Shown here: positions 34,606-46,400 of the stretch, in pieces
Layout: each line of letters opens with the position of its first letter
Numbering within the stretch: position 1 is the stretch's first letter
The notes under the pieces: generated by a model
The model's database searches: none
The model's input: only the letters and a program-made list of their open reading frames with translations
Told to the model about the DNA's origin: nothing
Translations under genes and position numbers: made by a program
NCBI GenBank assembly: GCA_013398955.1
Contig: VWPU01001330.1
Location: 1 to 64,000, forward strand
Source: Callaeas wilsoni
Taxonomy: Eukaryota > Chordata > Aves > Passeriformes > Callaeidae
Direction: 5' to 3'
Length of the DNA stretch: 64,000 nt

Positions 34606-35148
34606 ATGGCAGCGGGGCCCGAGCCCGGCCGGGAGTGCGGGATCTGCTACGAGGCGTATTGGGGTGCCGGGGGGGGCCCCCAGCAGCTGCCCTGCCGCCA
34701 TTCGCTGTGCCAGCGCTGCCTCCGCAGGCTCGTGTGCCGCGCTGCCACCGTGGCCTTCGTCAGCTGCCCCTTCTGCAGGATGGTGACGCTGCTGCCCGAG
34801 CCGGCCCCGGCGGCTCCCGGGCTGACACCGGGCTCGGGGACGCGTGGGGAGCAGCAGGAGAACGGCGGCGGTGCCCCCCCGGACCCCGGCCGGGGCTCGT
34901 CGCTCTCTGTGACCGCGCCGTGCTCGTCCCACGCCCCCGTGTTCACCGTGAGCAGCTCGGTGTCCCCCTGCGGCCTCCGCCGCGGCTCCGAGGCGCCCCA
35001 CGCCTTCTTGCTGGGGCTGCTGGGCCGGGGGCTGCTGCTGGACACGCAGCCGCCGCTGGCCTCCGTGGAGAACCTGCGCCTCGGCTTCGCCGCCGGCATC
35101 CTCGTGCTCATTGTCTCCACCTTCTTCCTGCTCGTCTTCCTCAAGTAG
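34606..35148 (+). CDS. Intronless RING finger protein with C-terminal membrane anchor, 180 aa
   Basis: This is a probable membrane-tethered E3 ubiquitin ligase. The N-terminal C3HC4 RING has ligands C11, C14, C30, H32, C35, C38, C54 and C57 (ECGICYEAY ... LPCRHSLCQRCLRRL ... CPFCRM). The middle is low-complexity and rich in P, G and S. The last 24 residues contain a hydrophobic helix (GILVLIVSTFFLLVFL) followed by a single Lys and stop, so the protein should be tail-anchored with the RING in the cytosol. RING at the N-terminus plus a C-terminal helix, about 180-250 aa, is the plan of the RNF152/RNF182/RNF183/RNF186 group. RNF183 lies near FKBP15 in human, but on the other side of it, and identity looks low, so I give no symbol. 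The start at 34606 directly precedes the RING and follows CpG-rich 5' sequence. Confidence 0.85.
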   Translation: MAAGPEPGRECGICYEAYWGAGGGPQQLPCRHSLCQRCLRRLVCRAATVAFVSCPFCRMVTLLPEPAPAAPGLTPGSGTRGEQQENGGGAPPDPGRGSSLSVTAPCSSHAPVFTVSSSVSPCGLRRGSEAPHAFLLGLLGRGLLLDTQPPLASVENLRLGFAAGILVLIVSTFFLLVFLK

Positions 35149-35740
35149 GTCCGGATGGCGCAGAGGGGCTCCCACCCCACCCCATCCCATCCCGGTGGAT
35201 GGACCCGGTGGTGGGTCAGGGGCTTCTCCGGCCGTGGACACCTCGGTGGGCAGGGACACGGCCACGGCCAGGGCTCAGCACCTGCCTGGGTGCAGCCCTG
35301 GGGCCCGCAGGACGCTCGGCTGACCCGCACGAGAGCCCCCGGCCATCAGACTCTTTAAAAATTAACTTACGGCAGCGCTTTCCTCCCCTCGGCTCTGGCT
35401 GTGCTCCCGCTCCATCCCGAATGTCCCCGGGCCCCGCGGCAGCGCTCGGCGGGAGGCGCAGCCTGCGGCCCCCGTCGCTTCCCGGTGTCGCCGACCCAGG
35501 GACCGGAACACTCCCTCGGCTGCGCCTCGTTGCAGCCCCGCCGGCAAGGGTCCCGCAGTGCTGCCCCGGGGGCGAAGCTGTTCCAAGGCAAGTCAAAGCC
35601 CTCTCCCGGGAGGAGAGAGCCCGACGCGGTGCCCGCAGAGGGAGAAGGCAGCCGGGGATGGACTCGAGGATGAGGCACCGGGGACGGGCTCAGCCCCTCA
35701 GAGACACCAGACATTAAAGCCAGACGTGGGCCCAGCACCG
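35149..35740 (+). terminator. Probable 3' UTR of the RING-membrane gene with ATTAAA signal
   Basis: ATTAAA at 35713-35718 followed by a GTGTCCGGGTGTTTTTCTGT-type G/T-rich element fits a cleavage site near 35735. This would give a 590-nt 3' UTR. Confidence 0.45.
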
Positions 35741-36559
35741 TGTCCGGGTGTTTTTCTGTGAGTCCGTGAGCCTCGGCAGGCAGGGCAGGGGCTGAGCACC
35801 AGGGCCGGGAGTGGAGAAGGGGGTCCTCTCCTTCCCAGGCCCCAGCAACCCCCTTGGGCACATCCTCAGCAAAGTCCTCCGTGGTTCACCCACGTCTGGC
35901 CAGAACTCAGCACCCGGGATTAGGCTCAGCCCCATCACAGCCCCCGTGAGAGCATCAGCACCGTCCTCTCTGGGCCCTGGCACGTCCCCCCCTGCCCCAG
36001 CCTGCTGTGCCCCTGGAAGCCCAGAGCTCCCCCCTTCACCCTGCTCACACAGGCACAGAGGACAGACGGGGTTAATCAGATCCCGGACTGAGCCACAGAA
36101 ACTTGGGAGCTGCAGGCTGAGGTAGAGGGAGCTGCCAGGGTGGGGAAGGGGTTGTGGTACCTGCTGGGCCTCAAGGGAGAGGGACAAGTGTCAGTGTCAA
36201 CTCTTGCACCCCAGTCCCAGTGGAGCTGCACCTTCCTGCAGCTCCAGAGCAGCTCAGGAGGGACTGGGCTCTGCAAACCCCTGAAGATGGAGATTTTAGG
36301 TTCCCCTAAAATCTGAAGGGAACCAGGCAAGTGCCCTCTGTGACCACCACAGTCCTTTGTGCTCTAGCTTCTCACACCAACACAGCCCAGTGTGAGAGCC
36401 CAAGGAGCCACAGCACAGAGGGACCTTCTCTCCTTTCCCAGGACAGGACAAGACAAGAACAGACACAGAACAGCTTCTAGATCAAATTAGTCCTGAGTTA
36501 AGTCAGTTTTCAGGTGACAGATGAAGCCAGACTAAAGTAAAGCCACTGCAAGCAAAAAT
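35741..36559. other. Convergent intergenic stretch between the RING gene and FKBP15 3' end
   Basis: I see no exon, RNA gene or recognisable transposon here. It separates two genes transcribed toward each other. Confidence 0.5.
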
Positions 36560-38132
36560 TACAGGTTTAATTGCACTTTATTTTCCAAGAAGTGAAATGC
36601 AAATCCCTCAGGTTGTCTATCTGTAATGGGGAACAAGAAGTGGAACTTGTTAGTATGAGCAATGATCGCCTCTGGGACACTGCACGGACGGGTCTAGAGG
36701 CCACATCAGGGCACTGACACTCAGAGCAGCACAAGGACCCCAGAAAATCCAGTTTCAAACACCCTCATATTCAGCACTGAGTAACTCCCAGGAAGGCCCA
36801 GCTCAGGTCACCCTGCATGGCAGCAGGGCGGCTGGCACAGGCTTTGGTCTCTGCCCCAATTTCAGCTGCATTTGGCAAATTGTGGCACTGAAGGTGGGGC
36901 ACAGGGACCTGCCACACACTCCAACAGGAACACCGAGTGCTCGTGTGGGTGTTCTCCTCCCAAGAAATCACCTTTCAGTGGACACAGACCTAATTCCAGT
37001 CAAAGACTGTAAAGGCAGTTGTAGAAACTAAACCATAGAATTAGTAGAATTAGTTTAAGTCCTTTCATTTTATGAAGGGGTTTATTTGTTTTAAAGACTT
37101 CTGGGGTAAAGTTGTGTTAGTGCCCATGAGTGGAGAATAAAAGTGCTATGAGAGCCCCAGGCTGGTTTGCCCAGCTCCATCCTCACTCCTTTCCCCTCAG
37201 AGTGCAGGGTGACACCCCAAACTGCCCAGCCCAGCCTGGGGCTTGTGTCCCACCCCTCTCTACAGTTTAACTGGCGCTGGGATGGTCATACTTTAACAGC
37301 AGCAGAGCCAAAGGCACGGGAGAGGGGCTGGGCTGTGGGGAAGGACTTCCCAAACAAGCAGCACATCCCAGAGCTGTGCTGCTGCTCCCACAGGGAAGCA
37401 GCCCAGCAAAAACCACCTCAGCTCCGGGCACAGGAGAGGAGGTGCCTGTGAGTGTCTGGCTAACACACAGCAGGGATTGGGCTCCTTGCACCCATCACAG
37501 CTGCTCAGGCCCTGGTGTAACGCAGCCCCAGGGTCCAGCAGCACCTGTGCCACAGCTCTGAGTCTGGGCCCACAGGACCCACCTCAGCCCCAGGGCTCCC
37601 CCAGCTGCTTGTGCAGAGCCAGGGGCTCACAAGAAACACCTGACTGGGATTCCTGGGGAATCTCCAGTGGCACATGGCTCAGACACAGTGGGGAGAGGGT
37701 GCAGGGTCCCTGGGAGCCACCCTGGGGACTGAGAAATATTCCAAGGAATTCTTCACAGGGGAAGGAGATTTTAGTCTGATTTTTTATCAGGCTGTTGCCA
37801 CTGCAGGGTCCTGCCAGACTTGCTCTGCTGAAGCTCTTCATCAAGTTCCTATTTGCATAAAGTTTGTGGTTAATGGATGCAGGGCTCAGGGGAGGGGGAC
37901 AGTGGGTGGCTCCTGCGCTCAGCCCAACCCCAGAGCGTTTGGCAGCTCAGAGCGAAGGGGCTGAGCACCTCCGAGTGCAAAAAGAGCCCCTTGCTGCCAG
38001 CCCCCACCCATCTGCAGGACACGAGCCCGGGAAGTCCCTGGTCATTCCCAACGTCCCACAGGTGCAGCTCGCCAAGGGCTCAGAGCACGGGAAGAGGCCA
38101 CGCCCAGAGGAGAGGGCTCGGCAGGCACATCT
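36560..38132 (-). terminator. FKBP15: FKBP15 3' UTR and polyadenylation signal
   Basis: TTTATT at 36577-36582 is AATAAA on the minus strand and is followed, in transcript sense, by about 15-20 bases to a plausible cleavage site. This gives a 3' UTR of about 1.57 kb after the stop at 38133-38135. No coding signal was seen within it. Confidence 0.65.
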
Positions 38133-40438
38133 TCACCCCAGCCAGTCCAGGTCATCGTCATCGTCGTCGCCGAAGAGTGGCGCGGGAGGGGGACGCCCCT
38201 TCATGCTCTGCAAGCCACACCAGAGGGAAAGTGGTCAGTCCCAGCAGCTTCCTGGCATTTCACAACTGCTACACAAACTGCTCTGAAATCTCTGCCAGCT
38301 TTGAGGAGCTGGGAACAAGAAGCCTCGTTACCCAAGTTTCTATTTCTCATGTGATGGTTTACTGTTTAGATTAGGTTTAGATTAAATACCAGGAAAAAAT
38401 TCTTGATGGGAAGGAATGCAAAGCATTGGCACAGGCTGCCCAGGGCAGCGTGGAGCCACCATCCCTGGAAGTGTTCAAAAAGTAGGCAGACGTGGCACTT
38501 GAGGACATGGTTCAATGGTGACTGATGCTACACGGATGGCTGGATTTGATAATCTTAAAGGTCATTTCCAACCTTAAGGATTCTGTGGTTCTACGATTCC
38601 AGGGGCTGCTTAGAGGCTAAAAGGGATTGGAGAGGAGCCAGACACTGAAACCCTTCGATTAACCTGGCAAGTCCCACTGATTTCATGCCAGCAGGACTCT
38701 GTCACCACTCCCTGAGCCAAGCCAGCCCCTCCCAGCTCAGTCACCAACCCCAGACACTCCTGATTTACCCAGGGAATGGATGGGAAGCTCTGAGCTCAGT
38801 CAGGCCCCCACTGCCACAGGGAGGATTTTACAGACAAGCTACAGACCATGCCTCAACCAGAGCAAAGCCCCAAAGAGCCAAATACATACCACTTCTTCCT
38901 CATCCTCCTCTTCAGAGGGAACTCGAGGCTTCAGTGGTTTAGGAGATGCTGTTTCAAAGAAGTTGTCATCCTCAAAGAGGCTGCAAGGAGATAAAGAATG
39001 AACAGCTCACTCTCAGAGGATGGAATTTGCTTTTAAAAGTTCTGTCACAGAGATGGCAAAGCTTTGTCACTGAGGGAAACCTTTGTGGCAGGTACTGTTC
39101 GGCAGTGCAGGGCAATTCTGGGACCTGGCAGGCACCAGGATCAGACTGTACAGGAACTGCACACTCCCTGGGAATGTTCTCCACTGCCTCCAGCAGACAC
39201 GAGGCTGCTCTGGGGCTGTTCCCAGTGGAATGTGCCCTGGGCAGCCAGGTCTGTGCCACCCAGTGCCAGCACCAGGAGGGGGCTGCAGCCCCCAGCCTGT
39301 GCTGTCCTGCAGCAGGGACACACCTGGACCAGCCTCTGGGCCTGCTGCTGACCCTGGCACCCCAGCACCACAGCTCACCTGGAATCTGTGTGCCTGGAGC
39401 CCAGCTCCTGTGATCCTGGAGTTTCTCCCAGGACAGCTGAGCCTGGCTCTGCTCTGCCGGCCACTGAGGCAGGTTCCTGCTCGGAGCCAGCTCCATCCCA
39501 TGGGTCTGTGCCACTCCCTTCCTCCCCATTTAAGGGAGGAGGCTCTAAACCTCCCGCAGCCTCCTCTGCCTTCTGCTCCACAGCTGGATGTGCTGCAAGT
39601 GCTGCCTCATCCGCCTCTCCTGGCTTGGCTCCTGGAACAGAAGGTTCTGCAGCTTCTGCCTGCAAAGACACTGCAGAGGGACCATCTTCTGGGTCAGCTG
39701 TCCCGATGGCAACGCTCTCCAGCCCCTGCTCCAGCCCAGCAACAGGCTGTCCTGCAAGTACAGGCCCCCCCTCAGGCTCCAGGCTGGATTCAGCTGTGGG
39801 AGGGAGATGCTCCTCCTGAACTTTCTCTTCTTCTGTCACCCCACTGCTCCGTGTCCCCTGCTCCTCCTCAGGAGCTCTGGGCCTGGCAGAGTCAGAAGCA
39901 GCCTGGCCTTCCTGCTCAGACTCCAGGGAGCCTCTGGTTGCTTCCCCAGGATCAGCTGGGGATGCAGTGCTCTGTGCTGGGCTGTGCTGCAGGGGCTCTT
40001 TGTGCTCAGTCTTTGCTCCAGGTGATCCCTCCTGTCTCCCTGCTCCTGTGCCAGGTCCCTCATTTTCACTGCCACGTTCTGGTTTCTCCTGCTGCCTGCT
40101 GAGCAGCTGCAGTGTCACAGTCTGGAAAAGGGAGTAGAGAGAACACAGGTTATACCCTAAACACAAACCATCACAGATCTCTGTATCATCTCCTACTACC
40201 AGGCTGCTTTGCCACCCACAACAAATTCTCCTCCCGTTATTTCAGTCTCACAGCACAGATCTGAGGTTTTAGCCCAAGGCTGTGTCTCTTCTCTCACGCC
40301 ATCACCTCGTGTCTCTCACCACTGTCATACCTTGATAGTGTTCATGACAACCCCCAGGACTGTCCTGCCACTGTACATCTCATCCAGCTCAAATTCACCC
40401 CGAAGAGACTGAAACACACCATTCATTATCTTCTTTAC
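38133..40438 (-). other. FKBP15: FKBP15 exons 26-29: C-terminal acidic/low-complexity region (residues 903-1240)
   Basis: Exons: 40331-40438, 39379-40121, 38890-38980 and 38133-38207. Exon 26 encodes [18 protein letters not shown], with the conserved [13 protein letters not shown]. Exon 27 (743 nt) is the largest. Its E-, P-, A- and S-rich sequence is poorly conserved with human, starting [15 protein letters not shown]. Exon 28 encodes [20 protein letters not shown] then EEEDEEEV. Exon 29 is the acidic D/W terminus. The region is probably disordered. Confidence 0.93.
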
Positions 40439-43400
40439 CTGCAAAAGAGCAAGACAGGAAACAGAGAATTCATTAGCATGTGAAGCACTGCACTCAACAT
40501 CAGGCACTTCTCCAAGGGAAGGAACAATAAATCCAAACACACACAGGTGGTTCTTCAAATAATCCACTTTCCAAACCAGAAATCCTCACAACATCAGGCC
40601 ACCTTAACTCAGAACCACTCTATATGCACCAAACTCATCCCTCCCAAGCTGAGGCAGGCTGCACAAAGCCAAGGCAGACTGGCACTTCTTACTTATTTTA
40701 GTTTTTAAATCTAAACCTCAAATCTAGAGTTTTAAACAACAAGAAATAGAAGTCAGGCAACAAAGTGGGCAGCAGGAAGATGGAGTGAGGCTGTTTACAA
40801 GGGATGGAGTGACAAGACAAGGGGGAACATCTTCCCTCTGCCAGAGGGCAGGGCTAGATGGGATAGTGGGAAAGAATTGTTCCCTGGGAGGGTGGGGAGG
40901 CCCTGGCACCGGGTGCCCAGAGAAGCTGTGGCTGCCCCGGGATCCCTGGCAGTGTCCAAGGCCAGGCTGGACAGGGCTTGGTGCACTCTGGGACAGTGGA
41001 AGGTGTCCCTGCCCATGGCAGGGGGTGGAATGGGATGGGCTTTAAGGTTCCTTCCAACCCAAACCATTCTGTGTGACTCTCAATTCTAGGATAAGATCCC
41101 ATCCTTTCTTCCTCTGTGGACTGTTACTACAAACACAGCGCTCTGTGGAGAAAATTGCATTTTTCCTTCTTATCCAGTCAGTTCAAAGAGAAATAATTCA
41201 AGGTAAATCCATTTGCTTAGGAAGGAGAAGTACCGGAGAGCCAGTCAAGCTCACTTGCTCAGTGAAGTCTGCAGGGGAAGATCCATCCTGATCCTTCTGC
41301 AGGTCTCGGATCCGTTCCTCGTAGCGAGCCTTCAGCACCACCACGTCTGCCTGCAGGGCTGAGTACTGCCAAGGGAAACCCACCCTCAGAGCTGCTCCTC
41401 ACACCACAGCCTCACCCCGAGGCATGACCTGGGAGGGGTTTTAGTGAGGCACTAACTCTGAGTGGAGTTTTAAGCAGGGCTTTGATAGTGTCGCAAAAGA
41501 CTTGGCTGAAAGCAACGGCACCAAAATAAGGAGACCCAACCCAGCCTTGGAGAGTCACAATTGTGTCATCAGCTCCTCAAGCGCCACCAAGAATGGGTGG
41601 GTGCAGCATCACTGAGATCCCAGTGAAATGAGGGCTGGGTCTCATTATTGGGCCTGTTCTGGTTTGCTGGAAACCACATGAAATTATCCCTTCCCTACCA
41701 TATTCTGGAACTCCCATCCTCGTTATCCTGGACTAGCCTGAGGATAGTGTTCCCTGCACTCCAGTTCCCATCCAGCTGCTGTGTTATTCCCTTTACCTTC
41801 TCTTGGATAGGCTCCAGTTCTTCCAAATGTTGCTGAACCTCAGACAATTTTTGCTCCTCTGCTTTTTTTGAGTGTTTGAGAGCTGTGAGCTGAAACACAA
41901 GAACCAGAGCAGGTACAGCCCCTGGCAGCATCACCCACTTCAAACAGCCCCTGCTCACAAACAGCCACTCAGGACAGTGCAGATGAGTGGAAGGTGCAGC
42001 TGTGCAGCCAAGGTGCACTGTCAGCACCGTGGCTCTCCCTCCTCCATAGACCCACCAACCCAACAGAACAACTGCACGTGCAGGTGGCCAAGATCAAGCT
42101 CCGTAACAGGCAGGAAATTACAAAGTCAAGCCACAGTTAGGTGGGAGAAGACTGTTGGTTACAGCTACTGGTACTTAGTGCCCATCACAGCAATGAAGAA
42201 CTGCCCTTTACCTTCTCTTCCAGCTGGGCCACCTGGTGCTGCAGGGAGTCCCTCTGCTCACACAGCTCCTGGCACTGCCGGGCGTGCTGCTCCTTGGCTG
42301 AGGCCAGGGCACGCTCACACCTGGCTTCACACTGGGACTCCAGCTCTGCCTGGATCAGTGACAGCTGCCCATGACGTGAGAGAGACCGTCAGGAACACAC
42401 ACACACACTGACACACAGACGATCTGTGTTTGCACAAGAGGTCAAAGCCCGGGGCTGGACACCCACACACAGAGTGCAGCCCAGTGGCTGCCACCCCTCT
42501 CACTTCAGCTCCAGCCACAAACCCCCAGGCTGGCCAGAAGGTCTGGCTCAGATTTCAGACCTTTTGGCATGTTTCTAAACAACCTTTCAGTCCTCACAAG
42601 TCCCGTATTCTTCTCTCTACTACAAGCTCAATTTGATGCCTCTCCTTTCCTCAGTTTGACACTAACTCATGAATTCAAGCAGGTAATGCTTTCATTCTTC
42701 CCCTACCTGAGCATTTTCACATTGTTTCCTACCTGTAGGCTCCCACAAGGCCTCCAGACCTGGAGCAGCAGCTCCCCTGACTCCTCACCTGCTCTGCTGC
42801 TGCCTGGTCAGTCGAGGTCCGGGCCTTTTTCAGGAGCTGCCGGAGCTTGTCCAGCTCCTGCTGGCAGGACCTGCGAACTTCTTCCATCTCTTCCTCTGCT
42901 TGAGCTCTCTCTGAGAGGGATTTCTTCTTCCTCTCTGCAAGATTCTGCAATGCAGACCATGACATAGAATTGGCCAGACTGCACCAAAACAGCTTTTCTC
43001 CTTCAGGCAGAAAGAGCTTCTTTGGGCAGGGAACTTCATCACTTGAAATCAGGCTGAGGTTATCTCGGAGGTAGGAAGGTTGAAACATTACTGAGTAAGA
43101 CATTAAATAAATAAATAAAACCCACATAAGCACAAAGGATCCACCAGCCTGCAGATTAGTTAAGATTTACTTGACCTACATATTTAAAAGCAAGAACCTT
43201 TGGTCAGCCTTGGGTTAACCTTCAGTAAACAACTGAAACTGCCACCTGTGCTGCTGGCACTGGACATACCCTTTCCAGAGTCTCCTTTTCCACTCTCAGG
43301 TCTGTCAGCTCTTCCTCCAGTGCTGCAATCTTCATGTCCAGCTGTTTGCGGCTCTGCTTCTCGGCCTTGAACCTGCTCTGAGTGTCTTGAGACGCTTCCT

Positions 43401-46400
43401 GGAGCTCTGCAAGCAAACCATACTTCTCTGTGGGTTTGGGTGCTACTCCCATTGCAGGGCAGCACATTTTGGGGGCTGATGGGGAGGAACGGGGTCTCCT
43501 GCACACTGCAGTCAGCAACTCTGCTTGTGCCTGCAGTGGGGACTAGAATTTATCAAGAGCAGCCCCTTCCAATGCTTTGGTACCATTTCTGTGAAGACAT
43601 TTTTCTAATATCCAACCTAAACCTCCCCTGGCACAACTTGAGGCCTTTTCCTCTTCTCCTGTCCCTCCTTCCCTGGGAGCAGAGCCCAGCCTGGCCCCTC
43701 CTGTCAGGGAGTTGTGCAGAGCCAGAAGGTCCCCCTGAGCCTCCTTTTCTCCAGGCTGAGGCTCCCTCAGCTGTTCCTGGTGCTCCAGCCCCTTCCCCAG
43801 AATTGCTCCAGCCCCTCAATGACTTTCTTGTCCTGAGGAGCCCAGGAGTGACCCCAGGACTCAGGGTGGGGCCACGGCAGTGCCCAGCACAGAGGAATGT
43901 GGGCATAAAACACCTCAGCTTTTAACTTTCCATCCACTGGAACATGTCTGGCTGCTCTACAGGATGTTGGACAGAAAAGCCAAGAGATTGTTCTACAAAA
44001 GGCATCCCTGTAACTGGATGATTTTGCTTGTTGAGTCATCCCACTTTGCCTTTAGTGGTGACAAGGATGCACATCCTTCAGACATGTCAGTGCATCCATA
44101 TCCTTCTTCCATCCCCTGTGACTGATCCTAGGGAAAGCAGGAAGATAGCCCAGAAGACAGGAAAAACCTCTGACTTAGAAAAGAAAATAGCCATGAAGGA
44201 GCTCTCAGGGGACAGGCAGGAGCAGCCTCACCTGCCACCTGTGCCTGCAGCTTGTTGAGCTGTGCCTCCTGTCTCTCTGCATCCTGCACAGCACAGGAGA
44301 GCTGCTTCCTCAGGTCCATCTCCTTCTTCTGGTGGGCAGTGAGCTCCAGCTGCAGCTGGGAAATCTGGGCTGTGGCAGCTGCCAGCTCCTCTGCAACTTT
44401 GGCCTGGAGCACAAAATGGAGCAGGGAAAAGGGAGGGGGGAAAAAGGGGATGTGTGAAGAAGCAGCAGAACTGTTCTCTCAGGAAGAGCTGGAAAAGGGT
44501 TTGGAGGCCTTATCAGGGAAGACATCTCCAGACTGAGGAGGCAGCAGTAACTTTTTTGGCATGTCAGTTTTGTCCAGACTGACTGGAAAGTTGCACGAGG
44601 CCACCAACAACCTCACCACCACATCAGTTCAACCCACTGAGTCTTCCTGAAAACGTTAAATGTGTTTAAGCCTGGTACCAGTGCCTGGTGGCTCTGCTCA
44701 GTTTGCAGGCTATGACAACATCTATTTGAGTAAAAAGCCTGGGCTCCAGCATTTAATTGTCTTCCATAAGCTTACAAATCACTGAAGAGCCACTTAAACC
44801 CCAGGCTTGTCCCAGCCAAAAGAGCACACAGCACGAGGTGACCCCAGCTGCCCATGGGCAAGGCTGGCACTCCCCAGCACAGTTCTCAGTCATTTGTGGA
44901 CCTGTTTAGATTTAGGATTGCTGGGAGTCAGTGATTCACCTAAAACCAGGCACTAGCACAGCTTGTTAGACAACTTGTAAACAATGTTAGCAGGGTTCAA
45001 GGCATCAAGACAGACACAAAGTCCCGTTCCCAATCTTGTTGAGTGACACACAAAATTCAGAGGATGCTCTGTAAAGACAGACCTTGCACAGGGAATCCCT
45101 GAACGGCTTCCACACCTCTGCCTATTTTGAGATTCCCAACAGATTTTTCACATTCTTGTAACAGGTAAGGTCAGGAGAACTGGATTTTCTCTCTGCTTTA
45201 TCTCCCTAAGAGAATTCCCTCCACACGAGGACCAACACCTTGTGGCAGCGAAGAGCTGTGAGCAAAATTGTTCCAGCTATGGTGAGGATGAGGATGTGGT
45301 GACCTGGGGGGCTGGGATACTACACCACTCTTTTAAAGAGGAGGCAGCATTTCAGAGAGTGGCCAAAACCAGATCTGCTTTCCTCTTGTGCTTCCATAAA
45401 TGTCCCATTGCTCTACTAACTCCTGGCATGCTAAAACCAAACCCCATGGCACAGCTGAAGACATCTAAAGGTTATTTTAACCCTGGCCTCTGTCTTTAAT
45501 GGCAAATAAAGAAAACGAAAATATGAAATCCTGTGGCAGGAAGTGTTACTAGACAGAAGTTTCTACAGAGGATGCTTCATGTCCACAGCTCAGCTCCAGC
45601 CTCCAGCTTTCAGGCACCAAGAACCCTGGGTGACCTGTCCCTGCTCTGACAGTGATCCTGTTCTCCCATGGGGATGGAACAAGCAGCAACGTGAGAGAAT
45701 TCTTGGAAAAGGCTCCCCAAGAAAGAGGGGGCCAGTGGGGAGACACTGCCAGTTCTAAAGCCCTTTTCCCACTGAAGGATCCGTGCTAATTCAAGCTCTG
45801 AGACAATTCTTTTCATGCCAATCAGTTTCTAGCTCAAGAGGAAGCTGGGCTGGCACTACCTAGGGCACAACCATCTACCACCTACACAGTCAGCAGACAC
45901 TGCCTCACCTGGTCCCAGCCCCGATCCACTGGCAGCATGTGCTGGGAAGAGAAAGCAGCGACAGGAAACAGGAAGGGTTAAGAACACAACTTGAAAGGCA
46001 GAGGCATTCATCAGCAGAAAGGCAAAATGCTTCATAACAGGAGCCTAAGGCATGCCAGAGAAGCCTTTAAATTACTCCAAGAACTGTAAAAGCTTAGACA
46101 GAAAAAGGCAGTGAAGCCTGATGTAAAAAGAAAGACACTAAAGGTATCCTTAGGGTATGTTACACACCAGAGGTGGGAGCAGTCCTGGGTGTGAGCTGCA
46201 CTGGAGAGGTGGGGAATTACTTATGGTACACAAAGCCTTCACCTAAAGCTGTGACTTGCTCTGCCAGGGCCAAAGGTCCATAACCCAAAAGCAGTGAGTT
46301 ATCTCAGTGATCCTGGGTACAACCAAATAGATGGTGAGTCCCTCTCTGTGTGTAAACAATGGCTAAAACACCTTCCAGTCCTCTTCCCTGGTTTTGTCTG

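Noticed and set aside
34341..35717. 458-aa ORF overlapping the RING-membrane gene in another frame
   Set aside because: The frame at 34606 has a complete RING and a membrane helix. The longer frame is an Arg/Pro/Ala-rich GC shadow.
42391..42415. CA microsatellite
   Set aside because: It has only a handful of imperfect dinucleotides, too short to matter.
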